From positions 122,671 to 186,670 of the forward strand of contig QKGS01000077.1 of the NCBI GenBank assembly GCA_003250355.1: a stretch of 64,000 nt of DNA, written 5' to 3'. The translations under genes and the position numbers were made by a program. Of this stretch, positions 16,003-24,804 are shown one piece after another (position 1 is the stretch's first letter; each line of letters opens with the position of its first letter). The notes beneath the pieces were generated by a model. That model did no database searches and was not told where the DNA came from. It worked only from the letters and a program-made list of their open reading frames with translations. The DNA is from Bacteroidota bacterium (GTDB lineage Bacteria > Bacteroidota > Bacteroidia > Bacteroidales > SZUA-534).

Positions 16003-17409
16003 ATGCAAAAGAAAACAAAAATTGTTGCCACAATTTCAGACAGAAAATGTGAGGTTGACTTCTTAAAGGAACTGTATGATGCAGGAATGAATGTAGTACG
16101 TTTGAACACTGCACACCAGGGACACGATGACACAAGAAAAGTTATTCAAAATGTAAGAGCTGTATCAGACAAAATTGCTCTTCTTCTTGATACTAAAGGA
16201 CCTGAAATTAGAACAACAAAAACAAGCGAAGATATTCCTGTAAAAGCAGGCGACATTATTAAAGTACAAGGTAACCCCGACCAATTATCGTCAAAAGAGA
16301 TGGTTTGTGTATCTTATGTTAACTTTGTTAACGACGTACCTGTTGGCAGCACTCTTTTAATTGACGATGGTGAAATAGAGCTTATAGTAAAAGATAAAAA
16401 CAGCGACTACTTAACTTGCGAAGTTACCAACAGCGGAAACATTGAAGGTAAAAAAAGTATCAACGTACCAGGAGTTTCAATTAAACTTCCTTCATTAACT
16501 GAAAAAGACCTTAACTATGTTCAGTTTGCTATTGAAGAAGACTTAGACTTTATTGCACACTCATTTGTACGTAACAAACAAGACGTTTTAGATATTCAAA
16601 AAATTCTTGATGAGCATAATTCAGATATTAAAATTATTGCAAAAATTGAAAATCAGGAAGGTATCGACAACATAGACGAGATACTTGACTATGCTTATGG
16701 TGTTATGGTAGCTCGCGGTGACCTTGCTATTGAGGTTCCTCGTGAGAAAATTCCTTTCTACCAAAAAATGCTTATTAAAAAGTGTACAGAAAAGCGTAAG
16801 CCTGTAATTGTAGCAACTCAAATGTTACATACTATGATCAAAAACCCGCGCCCTACACGTGCCGAGGTTACTGACGTAGCTACTGCAATATTCGATGGTA
16901 CTGATGCTATAATGTTAAGTGGCGAAACTGCTTATGGCGACTACCCTGTTGAAGCAGTAAAAACAATGACTAAAGTAGCGTTAGAAGTTGAAAGCACTAT
17001 TGGTTCACAAACAGCTAATGAAATAGCTGTACTTACTAACGATGTATCGGGCTATATGTGTCGTGCTGCTGCAAGATCGTCGGAGCTTTTAGATGCTGTA
17101 GCTATTGTTGCTGACACTACTTCGGGTCGTACTGCACGTAATGTAAGCGGTTTCCGTAGCAAAACTCCTGTTTATGCTTTAGCTTACAACCCTAGAACTG
17201 TTCGCGAACTATCTCTTTCGTTTGGTGTAACTGCTTTCCATATGGAAAAACAAGAAAACCACGATGCGTTTATCACTTACGGTATCACTAAGCTTAACAG
17301 TAAAGATGTACTTAAAGCCGATGACAGAATTGTTGTTCTTGCAGGTAGCTTTGGTAAGAGCCGCGGTGCTAACTTTGTTCAAATAGCTGACGTAAAAGAT
17401 TTAATCTAA
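16003..17409 (+). CDS. pyk: Pyruvate kinase
   Basis: 468 residues, full length. It converts phosphoenolpyruvate and ADP to pyruvate and ATP, the last step of glycolysis, in the cytoplasm. Motifs: TKIVATISD at the start, VVRLNTAHQGH (the Bacteroidota form of the usual RLNFSHG), LLDTKGPEIRTT, the catalytic lysine in IIAKIENQEGI, MVARGDLAIEV, and the signature VIVATQMLHTMIKNPRPTRAEV leading to DGTDAIMLSGETAYG. Codon use resembles that of the SDR gene and suggests high expression. It is a single-gene unit bounded by a -7 box and a strong terminator. Confidence 0.97.
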   Translation: MQKKTKIVATISDRKCEVDFLKELYDAGMNVVRLNTAHQGHDDTRKVIQNVRAVSDKIALLLDTKGPEIRTTKTSEDIPVKAGDIIKVQGNPDQLSSKEMVCVSYVNFVNDVPVGSTLLIDDGEIELIVKDKNSDYLTCEVTNSGNIEGKKSINVPGVSIKLPSLTEKDLNYVQFAIEEDLDFIAHSFVRNKQDVLDIQKILDEHNSDIKIIAKIENQEGIDNIDEILDYAYGVMVARGDLAIEVPREKIPFYQKMLIKKCTEKRKPVIVATQMLHTMIKNPRPTRAEVTDVATAIFDGTDAIMLSGETAYGDYPVEAVKTMTKVALEVESTIGSQTANEIAVLTNDVSGYMCRAAARSSELLDAVAIVADTTSGRTARNVSGFRSKTPVYALAYNPRTVRELSLSFGVTAFHMEKQENHDAFITYGITKLNSKDVLKADDRIVVLAGSFGKSRGANFVQIADVKDLI

Positions 17410-17430
17410 TACGTAGTAATAATACTTTAT

Positions 17431-17463
17431 ATCCCGGCAGGTTCAACTTGCCGGGATTTTTAT
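17431..17463 (+). terminator. Intrinsic terminator of pyk
   Basis: Perfect 9-bp stem ATCCCGGCA (17431-17439) with TGCCGGGAT (17449-17457), 9-base loop, followed by a T-rich tail. Confidence 0.9.
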
Positions 17464-17495
17464 TTTATTAGATATTTGTGGTAAAATCAAACACA

Positions 17496-18146
17496 ATGAA
17501 AAACAACATCTGCATATTGCCTTCGCTTTATTGGGCTCCAATTCAGTATTTTACAAAATTTTTAATATATGATGATATACAAATAGAAATTTTTGAAAAT
17601 TACCCCAAAAAGACTTACCGAAACAGATGTGAAATATATTCGGCCAATGGCAGGCTATCGCTAAACGTACCGGTTGAAAAAAGCAACGAACCAAAAACAC
17701 TAATGAAAGATGTTAAAATTGCTTACCATACCCCATGGCAAAAGAACCATATTAAGTCAATGGAAGCAGCATATTTTTCAACCCCATTCTTCGAGTACTA
17801 TATCGACGATATAAATATAATATATGAAAAAAGCCACAAATACCTTATTGACCTGAATTACGATATTATTCAGTTCTGCTTTGAGTATTTGAATATTAAT
17901 ATTGATATAAAAAATACTACGGAATATATTAGAACATACAATGCCGATTATCGTGAAGCTATTCACCCTAAAAAAGATGCATATAAGCTAGATTCATTAT
18001 TCACTCCTTGTTCATATATGCAAGGCTTTGAACAACGCCATAGTTTCATGGAAAACCTTAGTATTCTCGACTTGCTATGCAATGAAGGCTCTGAAGCATT
18101 GAATGTATTGAAAAAGAGTATATCTCAGTATAATATTATCTACTAA
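17496..18146 (+). CDS. WbqC-like family protein
   Basis: 216 residues from ATG 17496; a GTG at 17478 lies nearer the pyk terminator and is less likely. The N-terminal ILPSLYWAPIQYFTKF and the following YRNRCEIYSANGRLSLNVPV, plus HTPWQKNHIKSMEAAYFSTPFF read as parts, match the WbqC family. WbqC proteins are associated with O-antigen or other surface-sugar gene clusters and their chemistry is uncertain. There is no signal peptide, so it is cytoplasmic. It stands alone here between pyk and a convergent LPP20-like gene. Confidence 0.82.
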   Translation: MKNNICILPSLYWAPIQYFTKFLIYDDIQIEIFENYPKKTYRNRCEIYSANGRLSLNVPVEKSNEPKTLMKDVKIAYHTPWQKNHIKSMEAAYFSTPFFEYYIDDINIIYEKSHKYLIDLNYDIIQFCFEYLNINIDIKNTTEYIRTYNADYREAIHPKKDAYKLDSLFTPCSYMQGFEQRHSFMENLSILDLLCNEGSEALNVLKKSISQYNIIY

Positions 18147-18220
18147 ACTGTTCATGTCTGAAAAATCAATTACACAATAATAGATAAAGAAAAGTCCACC
18201 AATATTCTGGAGTGCATTTA

Positions 18221-18248
18221 AATAAAAAAGACTGCCTTGGGGCAGCCT
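18221..18248 (-). terminator. Intrinsic terminator of the gene at 18271-19545
   Basis: On the minus strand an 8-bp stem (AGGCTGCC with GGCAGTCT, one G-U pair), tetraloop CCAA, then a T-run. It lies just after the stop of the minus-strand gene. Confidence 0.8.
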
Positions 18249-18270
18249 CATATTTAGTGTGTTGTAAAAT

Positions 18271-19545
18271 TTACCAGGCGGTGGTAATTTTCTGATTATA
18301 CAGTTTGTAAATATATTTCTCACCCGTTTTTTCCGACTTGTAATGTATAGTACCTTTAATCATAGGGTGATTTTTTGCACTATATACTGTTTTGTCAAAT
18401 TCCGAAGTCAATTCAACAGATAAGTCATGTTTTCCTTCGCCTTCAAATTTTGTATCTATTGCGTCAATAATTATGGGAGCCTCCTTGCCAAAATTCAGTA
18501 TAACCTTTTCTATTACAAATGGCGATGAATATTTTGATGTGAGTGGAATAAATACTTTACCCTCTGTGAAATTAATATCGTTATTTACAAACACATCAAT
18601 TTTATCGTCATTAACATTGAAAAAATACTCATTACTGGCTTTACCGTAAGCACTTTTAAATTCAACATAAATTTTGTTATCGGGGTCTTCATAACATTCA
18701 TCGTAAGTATATGTTATTAACCATTCAGGGTTTTTGCTTATTACATCAGTAATTTTAGCACAATTCGATTTAACAGTTGGTTTTCGTGTTGTAGTAACTG
18801 TTTTTTCGCCCATAACCAACATAACTTTAATTTCTCCAAGAGTTGTACTTATGGTTGATATAGATACATCTTTCATCATTTGCTTTATTGTAGCAATAGC
18901 AGCTTGAGCTTTATTTTTACGTGGGTCAACATCGATAAATGCCTCTTCGAGAGCTTCCAGTTCTTTTACAAGCTTGCTGTAATCTTCAATAGATGAAAGG
19001 TTGTCAACCTGAGCTAGTGCTGTTTCTAGTCTGTCGGTCAACTCTTTATCCATTTTTTCATATTCCTGTATAAGTTTCATAAGCTCAGCTCTTGAAAAAG
19101 GGTATTTTATATGATAATAATACTTAATACCCTCTGTTTCCTGAACTTTTTCCCAATAATAGGCAGATACTTTACTTAACGAAATACCTTTTATAAATGG
19201 AATATTAGCGGCTCTTGTTTTTGTTGCTGTTTGAAATTTTTCAGAATAATCGGAGCTGTTGTTAGTTGATACCTCTTTGCGAAAATATTCACTTTCTGTT
19301 TGAATATTCTCAGCTACCGACGAAATTACCTGTTCTTTAACCTTAGCAAGGGCTTTATTCTGAGCATCTTCTAACCCCGTAGCCGATGCTGTTACAATTA
19401 TAAAACCACTTTCCAATCCATTAACCCATTCGGGAGCCTTTTTTTCGCTACTATCAAGTACTTTAGGCTTTTTTTGCCCAAAAGCTTCATTGGTAATAAT
19501 TAAAGCGAAGCTACATATTGCTGCTAATAATAATATTTTCTTCAT
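18271..19545 (-). CDS. LPP20-like exported protein
   Basis: 424 residues with a signal peptide (KKILLLAAICSFALIITN, cleavage near AFGQ). The segment APEWVNG followed by an AQNKALAKVKEQVISSVAE helix and a tyrosine-rich pattern is typical of LPP20-type proteins. In these a short PxW motif is followed by conserved alternation of helix and strand. Residues 150-220 are strongly helical. The C-terminal half is a predicted beta-rich domain of unknown family. It is probably periplasmic or outer-membrane associated. A smaller related lipoprotein is encoded about 110 bases upstream on the same strand, each with its own terminator. Function is unknown. Confidence 0.65.
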   Translation of the reverse strand: MKKILLLAAICSFALIITNEAFGQKKPKVLDSSEKKAPEWVNGLESGFIIVTASATGLEDAQNKALAKVKEQVISSVAENIQTESEYFRKEVSTNNSSDYSEKFQTATKTRAANIPFIKGISLSKVSAYYWEKVQETEGIKYYYHIKYPFSRAELMKLIQEYEKMDKELTDRLETALAQVDNLSSIEDYSKLVKELEALEEAFIDVDPRKNKAQAAIATIKQMMKDVSISTISTTLGEIKVMLVMGEKTVTTTRKPTVKSNCAKITDVISKNPEWLITYTYDECYEDPDNKIYVEFKSAYGKASNEYFFNVNDDKIDVFVNNDINFTEGKVFIPLTSKYSSPFVIEKVILNFGKEAPIIIDAIDTKFEGEGKHDLSVELTSEFDKTVYSAKNHPMIKGTIHYKSEKTGEKYIYKLYNQKITTAW

Positions 19546-19601
19546 GGCTACAGTTTTTTAATAATAATTTGAAAAATGAATTTAGCAAAAAGGTGAAAAA
19601 T

Positions 19602-19639
19602 AAAAAAGCCGGTGCAACTTATATTGCTGCCGGCTTTTA
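19602..19639 (-). terminator. Intrinsic terminator of the LPP20 lipoprotein gene
   Basis: Inverted repeat AAAAGCCGG / CCGGCTTTT flanking a 17-base loop that can pair further (GCAA with TTGC). It sits between the two LPP20-like genes, so they are probably separate transcripts. Confidence 0.8.
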
Positions 19640-19658
19640 AATATAATACTTTTTAAGC

Positions 19659-20219
19659 TTATTCTAATTTGCTCATTTCTTCGTCAAATTTTTCTTTGAA
19701 TTTAGCACGGTCGTACATAACCTCTAACTTTTTGTCTTTAGAAATACCTTTGTCAATACCATTGTAAATAGCATCTTTAGCTACTTCAAGAGCAATGTAA
19801 GTTTCGTATGAACCATCATCTTTAACACCTGTTTTTTCACAAGTAATAGTAATATCTACAAGTTGCTGGTTAACTACATCGCGAGTCATGTTCTCGAAAG
19901 TTTGGCTAAATTCAGTTGCGTTTCCGGCATCCATTTCATTTACATAGCGCTCTGATACTGACTTGATTTTAGAACTGATAAGAGAAGCAAGACGCTGTTT
20001 AGTAATAACTAAAGCTTTGTCTTTTGAAGTTGCCATATCCTGACTCTTTCCAACACTACTTGCACGGAAAAAGTTTGCATCGGAACGGCCCTTATCGGCA
20101 CATGGAATTTCAATTTCTTTGAATCCTCCTGTATTTTTTGCTACATCTTTAGTTCCACCGCAAGATGTAAAAGCAACAGCAGCAACAACTACTGATAAGA
20201 TAACAGATAATTTTTTCAT
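19659..20219 (-). CDS. LPP20-family lipoprotein
   Basis: 186 residues. Lipoprotein signal with FTSC, lipid Cys 20. The mature domain contains the LPP20 layout: FFRASSVGKSQDMATSKDKA followed by ALVITKQRLASLISSKIKSV and a strand pair around ITITCEKTGVKDDGSYETY. It is related in organisation to residues 40-150 of the neighbouring protein at 18271-19545, so the two are likely paralogues. Anchored in the envelope. LPP20 of Helicobacter is a surface lipoprotein of unclear role; nothing specific can be said here. Confidence 0.75.
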   Translation of the reverse strand: MKKLSVILSVVVAAVAFTSCGGTKDVAKNTGGFKEIEIPCADKGRSDANFFRASSVGKSQDMATSKDKALVITKQRLASLISSKIKSVSERYVNEMDAGNATEFSQTFENMTRDVVNQQLVDITITCEKTGVKDDGSYETYIALEVAKDAIYNGIDKGISKDKKLEVMYDRAKFKEKFDEEMSKLE

Positions 20220-20339
20220 AATTTTCGATTTTAATTAAATATGATAAAGCAAATTTTAAAATTAATATTGACTTATACAAACAATAGATAGCCCAAAGTA
20301 TAAAAAGGTTGCGTTATAAATTAAAACTAATTTGCGCCA

Positions 20340-21554
20340 TTAATTTATTAGTAAACAACTATCGCCATAACTTAAAAACCGAAAGTTATTTTCCATAGCA
20401 TAGTTATACATTTGCTTCCAACTATCGCCGGTAAATGCAGCAATTAGTAATAGCAATGTACTTTTGGGTTGATGAAAGTTTGTGATTAAGCGTTTTACCA
20501 ATCTGAATTTATAGCCAGGAACTATCATTATACCTGTACTTGCTATAAGTTCATCTACACCATTTATATTGAATAAATTTAAAAGAGCATTAAAACTCTC
20601 TTCAACCGAATAGTGCTGTGGTAAATTATATGCGTCCCATTGGTCAAGAATCAAAGTTTTTGAATTTTGTTCAACTATTTGCTTAACTCCCAGCCAATAC
20701 ATACTTTCTATAGTACGTACACTTGTGGTGCCAACCACAGTTATATTACCTTCATATTTTAAGAGTAATTCTATATCAATGCGCTTAATAACAAAGTGCT
20801 CGCTATGCATAGAATGGTCGGCTGCATTGTCGGTTTTTACCGGTCTGAACGTACCTGCACCCACATGAAGCGTTACTTCATGGCTTTTAATACCTTTATG
20901 CTCTAATGTTTTAAAAACATGAGGTGTAAAATGTAGCCCTGCGGTTGGAGCAGCAACAGAACCCTGAATTTTTGAATATATTGTTTGATATCGTTCTAAA
21001 TCGCTTGCTTCGGTATTTCGATTCAAATATGGCGGAATAGGTAACTGACCCGCATTTTCGAGAATCTGACCAAATAGTATGTTATCGCAACTCCACTCAA
21101 AACGTATTATATGACCTGTTTCTTTTGTATCTTCCCTATAAGCAGTTACTATCACTTCACTTCCATTTACCGAAATAGTTGCCGATATACCCCCCTCTTT
21201 CCATTTTTTAAGATTCCCAACAAGGCAAACCCAGCGACATTTATTTTGGGCAGCAAAAGCTAAATTATAATCAACCGGGTCGTATGGTTCAAGGCAAAAT
21301 ATCTCTATTGTTGCACCTGTATTTTTTGTAAAATGTAAGCGAGCCTGTATAACCTTTGTATTGTTTGATATAAGCAAACTGTCAGATGGCAACAACTTGC
21401 TAATATTAGAAAAAACAGAATGACTTATTTGGCCTTCATTATTAATCAAAAGCTTCGATTTATCTCTCTCTGCCAACGGATATTTGGCGATTCTAGAATC
21501 GGGCAAATCATAATCGAATTTATTAATATCAAGTTTACTTTTATCTATTACCAT
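20340..21554 (-). CDS. queA: S-adenosylmethionine:tRNA ribosyltransferase-isomerase
   Basis: 404 residues, ATG 21554. QueA moves the ribosyl part of S-adenosylmethionine to 7-aminomethyl-7-deazaguanine in tRNA to form epoxyqueuosine. Recognisable segments: FDYDLPDSRIAKYPLAERD near the start, SNNTKVIQARL, GQLPIPPYLNR, the highly conserved GSVAAPTAGLHFT, TLHVGAGTFRPV, and the C-terminal LITNFHQPKSTLLLLIAAF. The length is somewhat greater than in E. coli, as usual in this phylum. It appears to be a single-gene unit. Confidence 0.95.
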   Translation of the reverse strand: MVIDKSKLDINKFDYDLPDSRIAKYPLAERDKSKLLINNEGQISHSVFSNISKLLPSDSLLISNNTKVIQARLHFTKNTGATIEIFCLEPYDPVDYNLAFAAQNKCRWVCLVGNLKKWKEGGISATISVNGSEVIVTAYREDTKETGHIIRFEWSCDNILFGQILENAGQLPIPPYLNRNTEASDLERYQTIYSKIQGSVAAPTAGLHFTPHVFKTLEHKGIKSHEVTLHVGAGTFRPVKTDNAADHSMHSEHFVIKRIDIELLLKYEGNITVVGTTSVRTIESMYWLGVKQIVEQNSKTLILDQWDAYNLPQHYSVEESFNALLNLFNINGVDELIASTGIMIVPGYKFRLVKRLITNFHQPKSTLLLLIAAFTGDSWKQMYNYAMENNFRFLSYGDSCLLIN

Positions 21555-21617
21555 TTTATGCTTTTAAAATGAACTGACAAAAATAATCATATGTACGAAG
21601 TTTTATAATAATCAATT

Positions 21618-21625
21618 TATCTTTG
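21618..21625 (+). promoter_or_regulatory. Putative -7 box of the DUF2027-Smr gene
   Basis: TATCTTTG matches TAnnTTTG and lies 72 bases before the start codon, in the divergent gap with queA. No clear -33 element. Confidence 0.4.
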
Positions 21626-21697
21626 TTCTGAATTTTAAAAATAAGCAAATAAGTTGCTTATTACTTAGTATTGGTATGACATATAAACTTATATAAA

Positions 21698-22753
21698 ATG
21701 AAAATAAAAGTTGGCGATAGAGTTAGGTTTCTGAACGATGTAGGCGGTGGAAAAGTTTCACGTATTATAGATAAAATGAGTGTAATGGTTGAAAACGAGT
21801 TCGGGTTCGATGTGCCTAGTCCTATTACAGAGCTTGTAATTATAGAATCGGCTATAAACTATAATGAAACAAAAGTACAAGCAGTATCAGGAGTAAAAGA
21901 GGAAACTGAATCGGTTATTGATATTAAGGATATTTTTTATCCCGATGTTACCGAAGTAACAGAATCGGGTAATGACATAAATATAAGCTATGCTTTTGTA
22001 CCACAAGGCAGAGCGGGAAACTCTAATCTAGATATTTATTTAATAAACGATAGCAACTACAATATACTATACAGTATTATTGAAATAAATGAAGATGGGA
22101 TTGCCGAATCAAATGCAGCAGGAGTGCTTGAAGCAAATACCAAAGAACAAACAGGCAGTATTGCCCTTACAAATATTAATAAAATACCGGAATATGAATT
22201 TCATTTAGTATTTTATAAAAAAGGGGTTTTTGAGAAGAAAAAGCCGGAGTCAATTACATTAAAAATAAACCCAGTTCGCTTTATGCGTGAAAACAGTTAT
22301 ACTGCAAATGATTTTTTCGATGAAAATGCAATTTTATTTCCTTTGATGAAGCAAAATGAGCTAAATGAAAAGATTGAACAATTGTCGAAAAGTGATTTTT
22401 CAAAAATTGTAAAAGAGAAAGAGAAAAAAGAAGCAGCTCCTATATTTGAATCGCGTAAAGCAAAGCAAAATGAGACAATTGAAGTTGACCTTCACATACA
22501 TGAATTACTCGATGATTTTAGAGGCTTAAGTAATGGTGAAATTATGGAGGTTCAATTGAATCATTTTAAAACCGAGCTAAATAATGCAATTATAAAAGGT
22601 TCAAAAAGAGTGGTATTTATTCATGGTGTAGGAAATGGAAGTTTGAAGCAAGAGATAAGAAAAGAACTTGACCGAATGAAAACTAAACTAAGCTATCAGG
22701 ATGCTTCGTTCAAGGATTATGGATATGGTGCAACAATGGTGTTTATTAAGTAA
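21698..22753 (+). CDS. DUF2027 and Smr domain protein
   Basis: 351 residues. The N-terminus (KVGDRVRFLNDVGGGKVSRI) is an SH3-like/KOW-type barrel found in DUF2027. The middle is a beta-rich domain. After a charged Lys/Glu-rich linker near residues 225-255, the C-terminal ~95 residues are an Smr domain with VDLHIHELLDD and VVFIHGVGNGSLKQEI. Smr domains bind or cut nucleic acids; stand-alone Smr proteins have been tied to ribosome rescue and RNA cleavage in other bacteria. It is likely cytoplasmic, and the substrate is unknown. Its stop codon lies 137 bases before the RNase P RNA gene. Confidence 0.88.
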   Translation: MKIKVGDRVRFLNDVGGGKVSRIIDKMSVMVENEFGFDVPSPITELVIIESAINYNETKVQAVSGVKEETESVIDIKDIFYPDVTEVTESGNDINISYAFVPQGRAGNSNLDIYLINDSNYNILYSIIEINEDGIAESNAAGVLEANTKEQTGSIALTNINKIPEYEFHLVFYKKGVFEKKKPESITLKINPVRFMRENSYTANDFFDENAILFPLMKQNELNEKIEQLSKSDFSKIVKEKEKKEAAPIFESRKAKQNETIEVDLHIHELLDDFRGLSNGEIMEVQLNHFKTELNNAIIKGSKRVVFIHGVGNGSLKQEIRKELDRMKTKLSYQDASFKDYGYGATMVFIK

Positions 22754-22853
22754 AAATGTGGATAGATTATCATAATATTGTCAGATAGTGAGTATTAAAT
22801 TATGTTTATAATAGTTTGGGTTACACTTTTTACAAATAATTTAGTGTATTAGG

Positions 22854-22884
22854 TTTCAACCCTAATACTTTATAACTAATTTTG
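22854..22884 (+). promoter_or_regulatory. Promoter of rnpB
   Basis: -7 box TAATTTTG at 22877-22884, seven bases before the first paired base of the RNA. A TTTC that may serve as the -33 element is at 22854-22857 with a 19-base spacer. Confidence 0.65.
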
Positions 22885-22890
22885 CATTTG

Positions 22891-23307
22891 AATAGCAAAT
22901 CGTTCTATCGCGTTTGTTTAATGGCAGGCGAGGAAAGTCCGGACAACACAGGGCACCGTACTTCCGAAATGGAAGATGTTCGTGAGGGCATAGAAGGGCA
23001 GAAGAAAAAAACTTCCTATTATTTTTGAACAGTAGCTATGCTGCGTTCATTAGGTAGGTAAAGGTGAGAAGGTGAGGTAAGAGCTCACCGGTACTAATGG
23101 TGACATTGGTAGCCGTGTCCCTTTCGGGTTGAAAAGCCATGTATATCTCAAGCCCCAACTTGTTGGGGACAAAGCTGCCCGCTTTGTTTAACTATATGGT
23201 TATGTTGAGAGGGGTAGGCCGATAGTGGTTTCGGGTAACCGAAATCCCAGATAAATGATAGAACTGTACGCAAGTATTGACAGAACCCGGCTTATAGATT
23301 TGCTATT
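22891..23307 (+). ncRNA. rnpB: RNase P RNA (class A)
   Basis: The catalytic RNA that trims the 5' ends of precursor tRNAs. The ends form a perfect 11-bp P1 helix (22891-22901 with 23297-23307). The universally conserved 5' block GAGGAAAGTCCGGAC and the 3' block ACAGAACCCGGCTTATAG are both present, as are GGTAAGAGCTCACCGG (P11/P12 area) and GGGGTAGGCC. Within the P15-P17 arm there are two adjacent perfect hairpins: CCCCAA-CTTG-TTGGGG at 23153-23168 and ACAAAGC-TGCCC-GCTTTGT at 23169-23187. Confidence 0.96.
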
Positions 23308-23324
23308 CTTTTATTTATTATGAT

Positions 23325-23356
23325 AAAAGAGGTAAGCTTTTTAGCTTACCTCTTTT
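23325..23356. terminator. Hairpin terminator shared by rnpB and the convergent regulator gene
   Basis: Perfect 14-bp stem (23325-23338 with 23343-23356) around a TTTT loop, with A/T-runs on both sides, so it can work in both directions. The stop codon of the minus-strand gene (23341-23343) lies inside it: its last codons form one arm. Confidence 0.75.
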
Positions 23357-24492
23357 AATTTTACTTCTACTACACGTTCGTATGGAACACTAAAGTAAAA
23401 TGTGGTTCCTTTCCCTTTTTCTGTTTCAAACCAAAGGTCGCCTCCCATGAGATTAACCAATCCTTTAGCAATTGACAGACCGAGTCCGTTTCCATCGAAA
23501 TCGCGGGTGTATATTACTTCTTCACCTTGGTTAAAGAACCCAAATATATGTTCAGCTCTGTCTTTATCCATACCTATTCCGGTATCTTTAACAAAAAATA
23601 CACCTTTACCGTTTACTTCTTTCATTCCAAATTCTACTCCACCTTCGCTTGTGAATTTTATTGCATTGATAATTAATTGATTAAACACCTCAAATATTTT
23701 AGATTTATCGGAGTTTATTATCACTTTTTCATCGTAGCAAAGGTTTGATACTTCAAAACTGATTCCTTTTTTAAATGTTTTTGACTGATATTTATTCTTA
23801 ATACTTTCCATTAATGAACAAACTGCAAACTCTCTTTTATTAACTCTTATACTACCTGCTTGTAATTGCGATGCCATAACCAAGTCTTCGATAACTTCAA
23901 TAAGACGATCGCAGGAATCGGTTAGAATTTTTTCATATTCTATTAGCTTTTCCTTATTCTTACCTCCATTCATAAGCATACTGGAGAAACCTATTATACC
24001 ATTTAAAGGTGTACGTATCTCATGAGAGATATTTGCCAAAAAGCTTGACTTCAATCTATCGCTCTCTTCGGCACGAACCTTTGCTAAGGTAAGCTCTGCA
24101 AACAATCGCTCTTTTTCTTTTTTAAGATAATATGTCGCTAGTGCAGTATCGATAGTATGCTTTAATTCATCGTATTTCCAGGGTTTTTGCAAAAAACGAA
24201 ATACTGTTGATGAGTTAATAGCTGTAATAAGTAAATCGACTTCGGCGTATGCGGTTAATAAAATTGATATAACACCGGGGTGTTTCTCTTTTATTTCATT
24301 TATGAGGTCGGTTCCTTCAATATCGGGCATTTTCTGATCGGTAATCATTACCTGAATACTGTTTTGTTCAAATATTTTTAAAGCTTGTTCTCTGTTGGTG
24401 GCAGTAAAAATATTGTAATCGTCAGAAAAGCTTAAATCAAACACTTGTAAGTTATGCTTTTCATCGTCTATATATAATATATTTTTGATCAT
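23341..24492 (-). CDS. Response regulator-histidine kinase hybrid
   Basis: 383 residues, soluble. N-terminal receiver domain 1-120: acidic DDE at 9-11, phospho-acceptor Asp52 in ITDQKMPD, Lys103 in LQKPW. A helical linker leads to a HisKA domain with phospho-acceptor His157 in NISHEIRTPLNGIIGF. The HATPase domain carries NAIKFTSEGG, VKDTGIGM and GNGLGLSIAKGLVNL. All catalytic boxes are intact. No membrane or PAS sensing part is present, so it probably receives phosphate or signals from another protein in a phosphorelay. It has no cognate regulator adjacent. The C-terminal codons lie in the rnpB terminator hairpin. Confidence 0.92.
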   Translation of the reverse strand: MIKNILYIDDEKHNLQVFDLSFSDDYNIFTATNREQALKIFEQNSIQVMITDQKMPDIEGTDLINEIKEKHPGVISILLTAYAEVDLLITAINSSTVFRFLQKPWKYDELKHTIDTALATYYLKKEKERLFAELTLAKVRAEESDRLKSSFLANISHEIRTPLNGIIGFSSMLMNGGKNKEKLIEYEKILTDSCDRLIEVIEDLVMASQLQAGSIRVNKREFAVCSLMESIKNKYQSKTFKKGISFEVSNLCYDEKVIINSDKSKIFEVFNQLIINAIKFTSEGGVEFGMKEVNGKGVFFVKDTGIGMDKDRAEHIFGFFNQGEEVIYTRDFDGNGLGLSIAKGLVNLMGGDLWFETEKGKGTTFYFSVPYERVVEVKLKEVS

Positions 24493-24804
24493 TTGGGCTT
24501 GGTGTTAGTTTATGAGATAAAATTACGCAAAAAATGCTCTCAACTCAACACTATAAACTACCATTTTAAATTTGGTATTTTGGAATAGCAGTAATATTAC
24601 AATAATGTTGTTACCAATGCTCTATCAGCCTAATATATAGACAATTGCTATAGTGTAATATATAATATTTTTTATTGTCAATTAATATTTGATAATATGC
24701 TTAACAATATTTAGCACATAAAAACAGCCATAATTAACAATAATAATTACATTTAAGCTATAAAAAAGGGATTTTGTCATTAGAGAAGGTTGTTTTATAA
24801 AAAA
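24493..24804. other. Gene-free AT-rich gap
   Basis: 312 bases between the regulator-kinase gene and the SRPBCC gene, both on the minus strand. It must hold the promoter of the kinase gene, but I see no clean TAnnTTTG box. A 10-bp palindrome GTAATATTAC near 24591 is the only visible structure. Confidence 0.5.

Noticed and set aside
21555..21697. Possible preQ1 riboswitch before queA
   Set aside because: The leader lacks the conserved preQ1 stem and C/A-rich tail; nothing riboswitch-like was seen.
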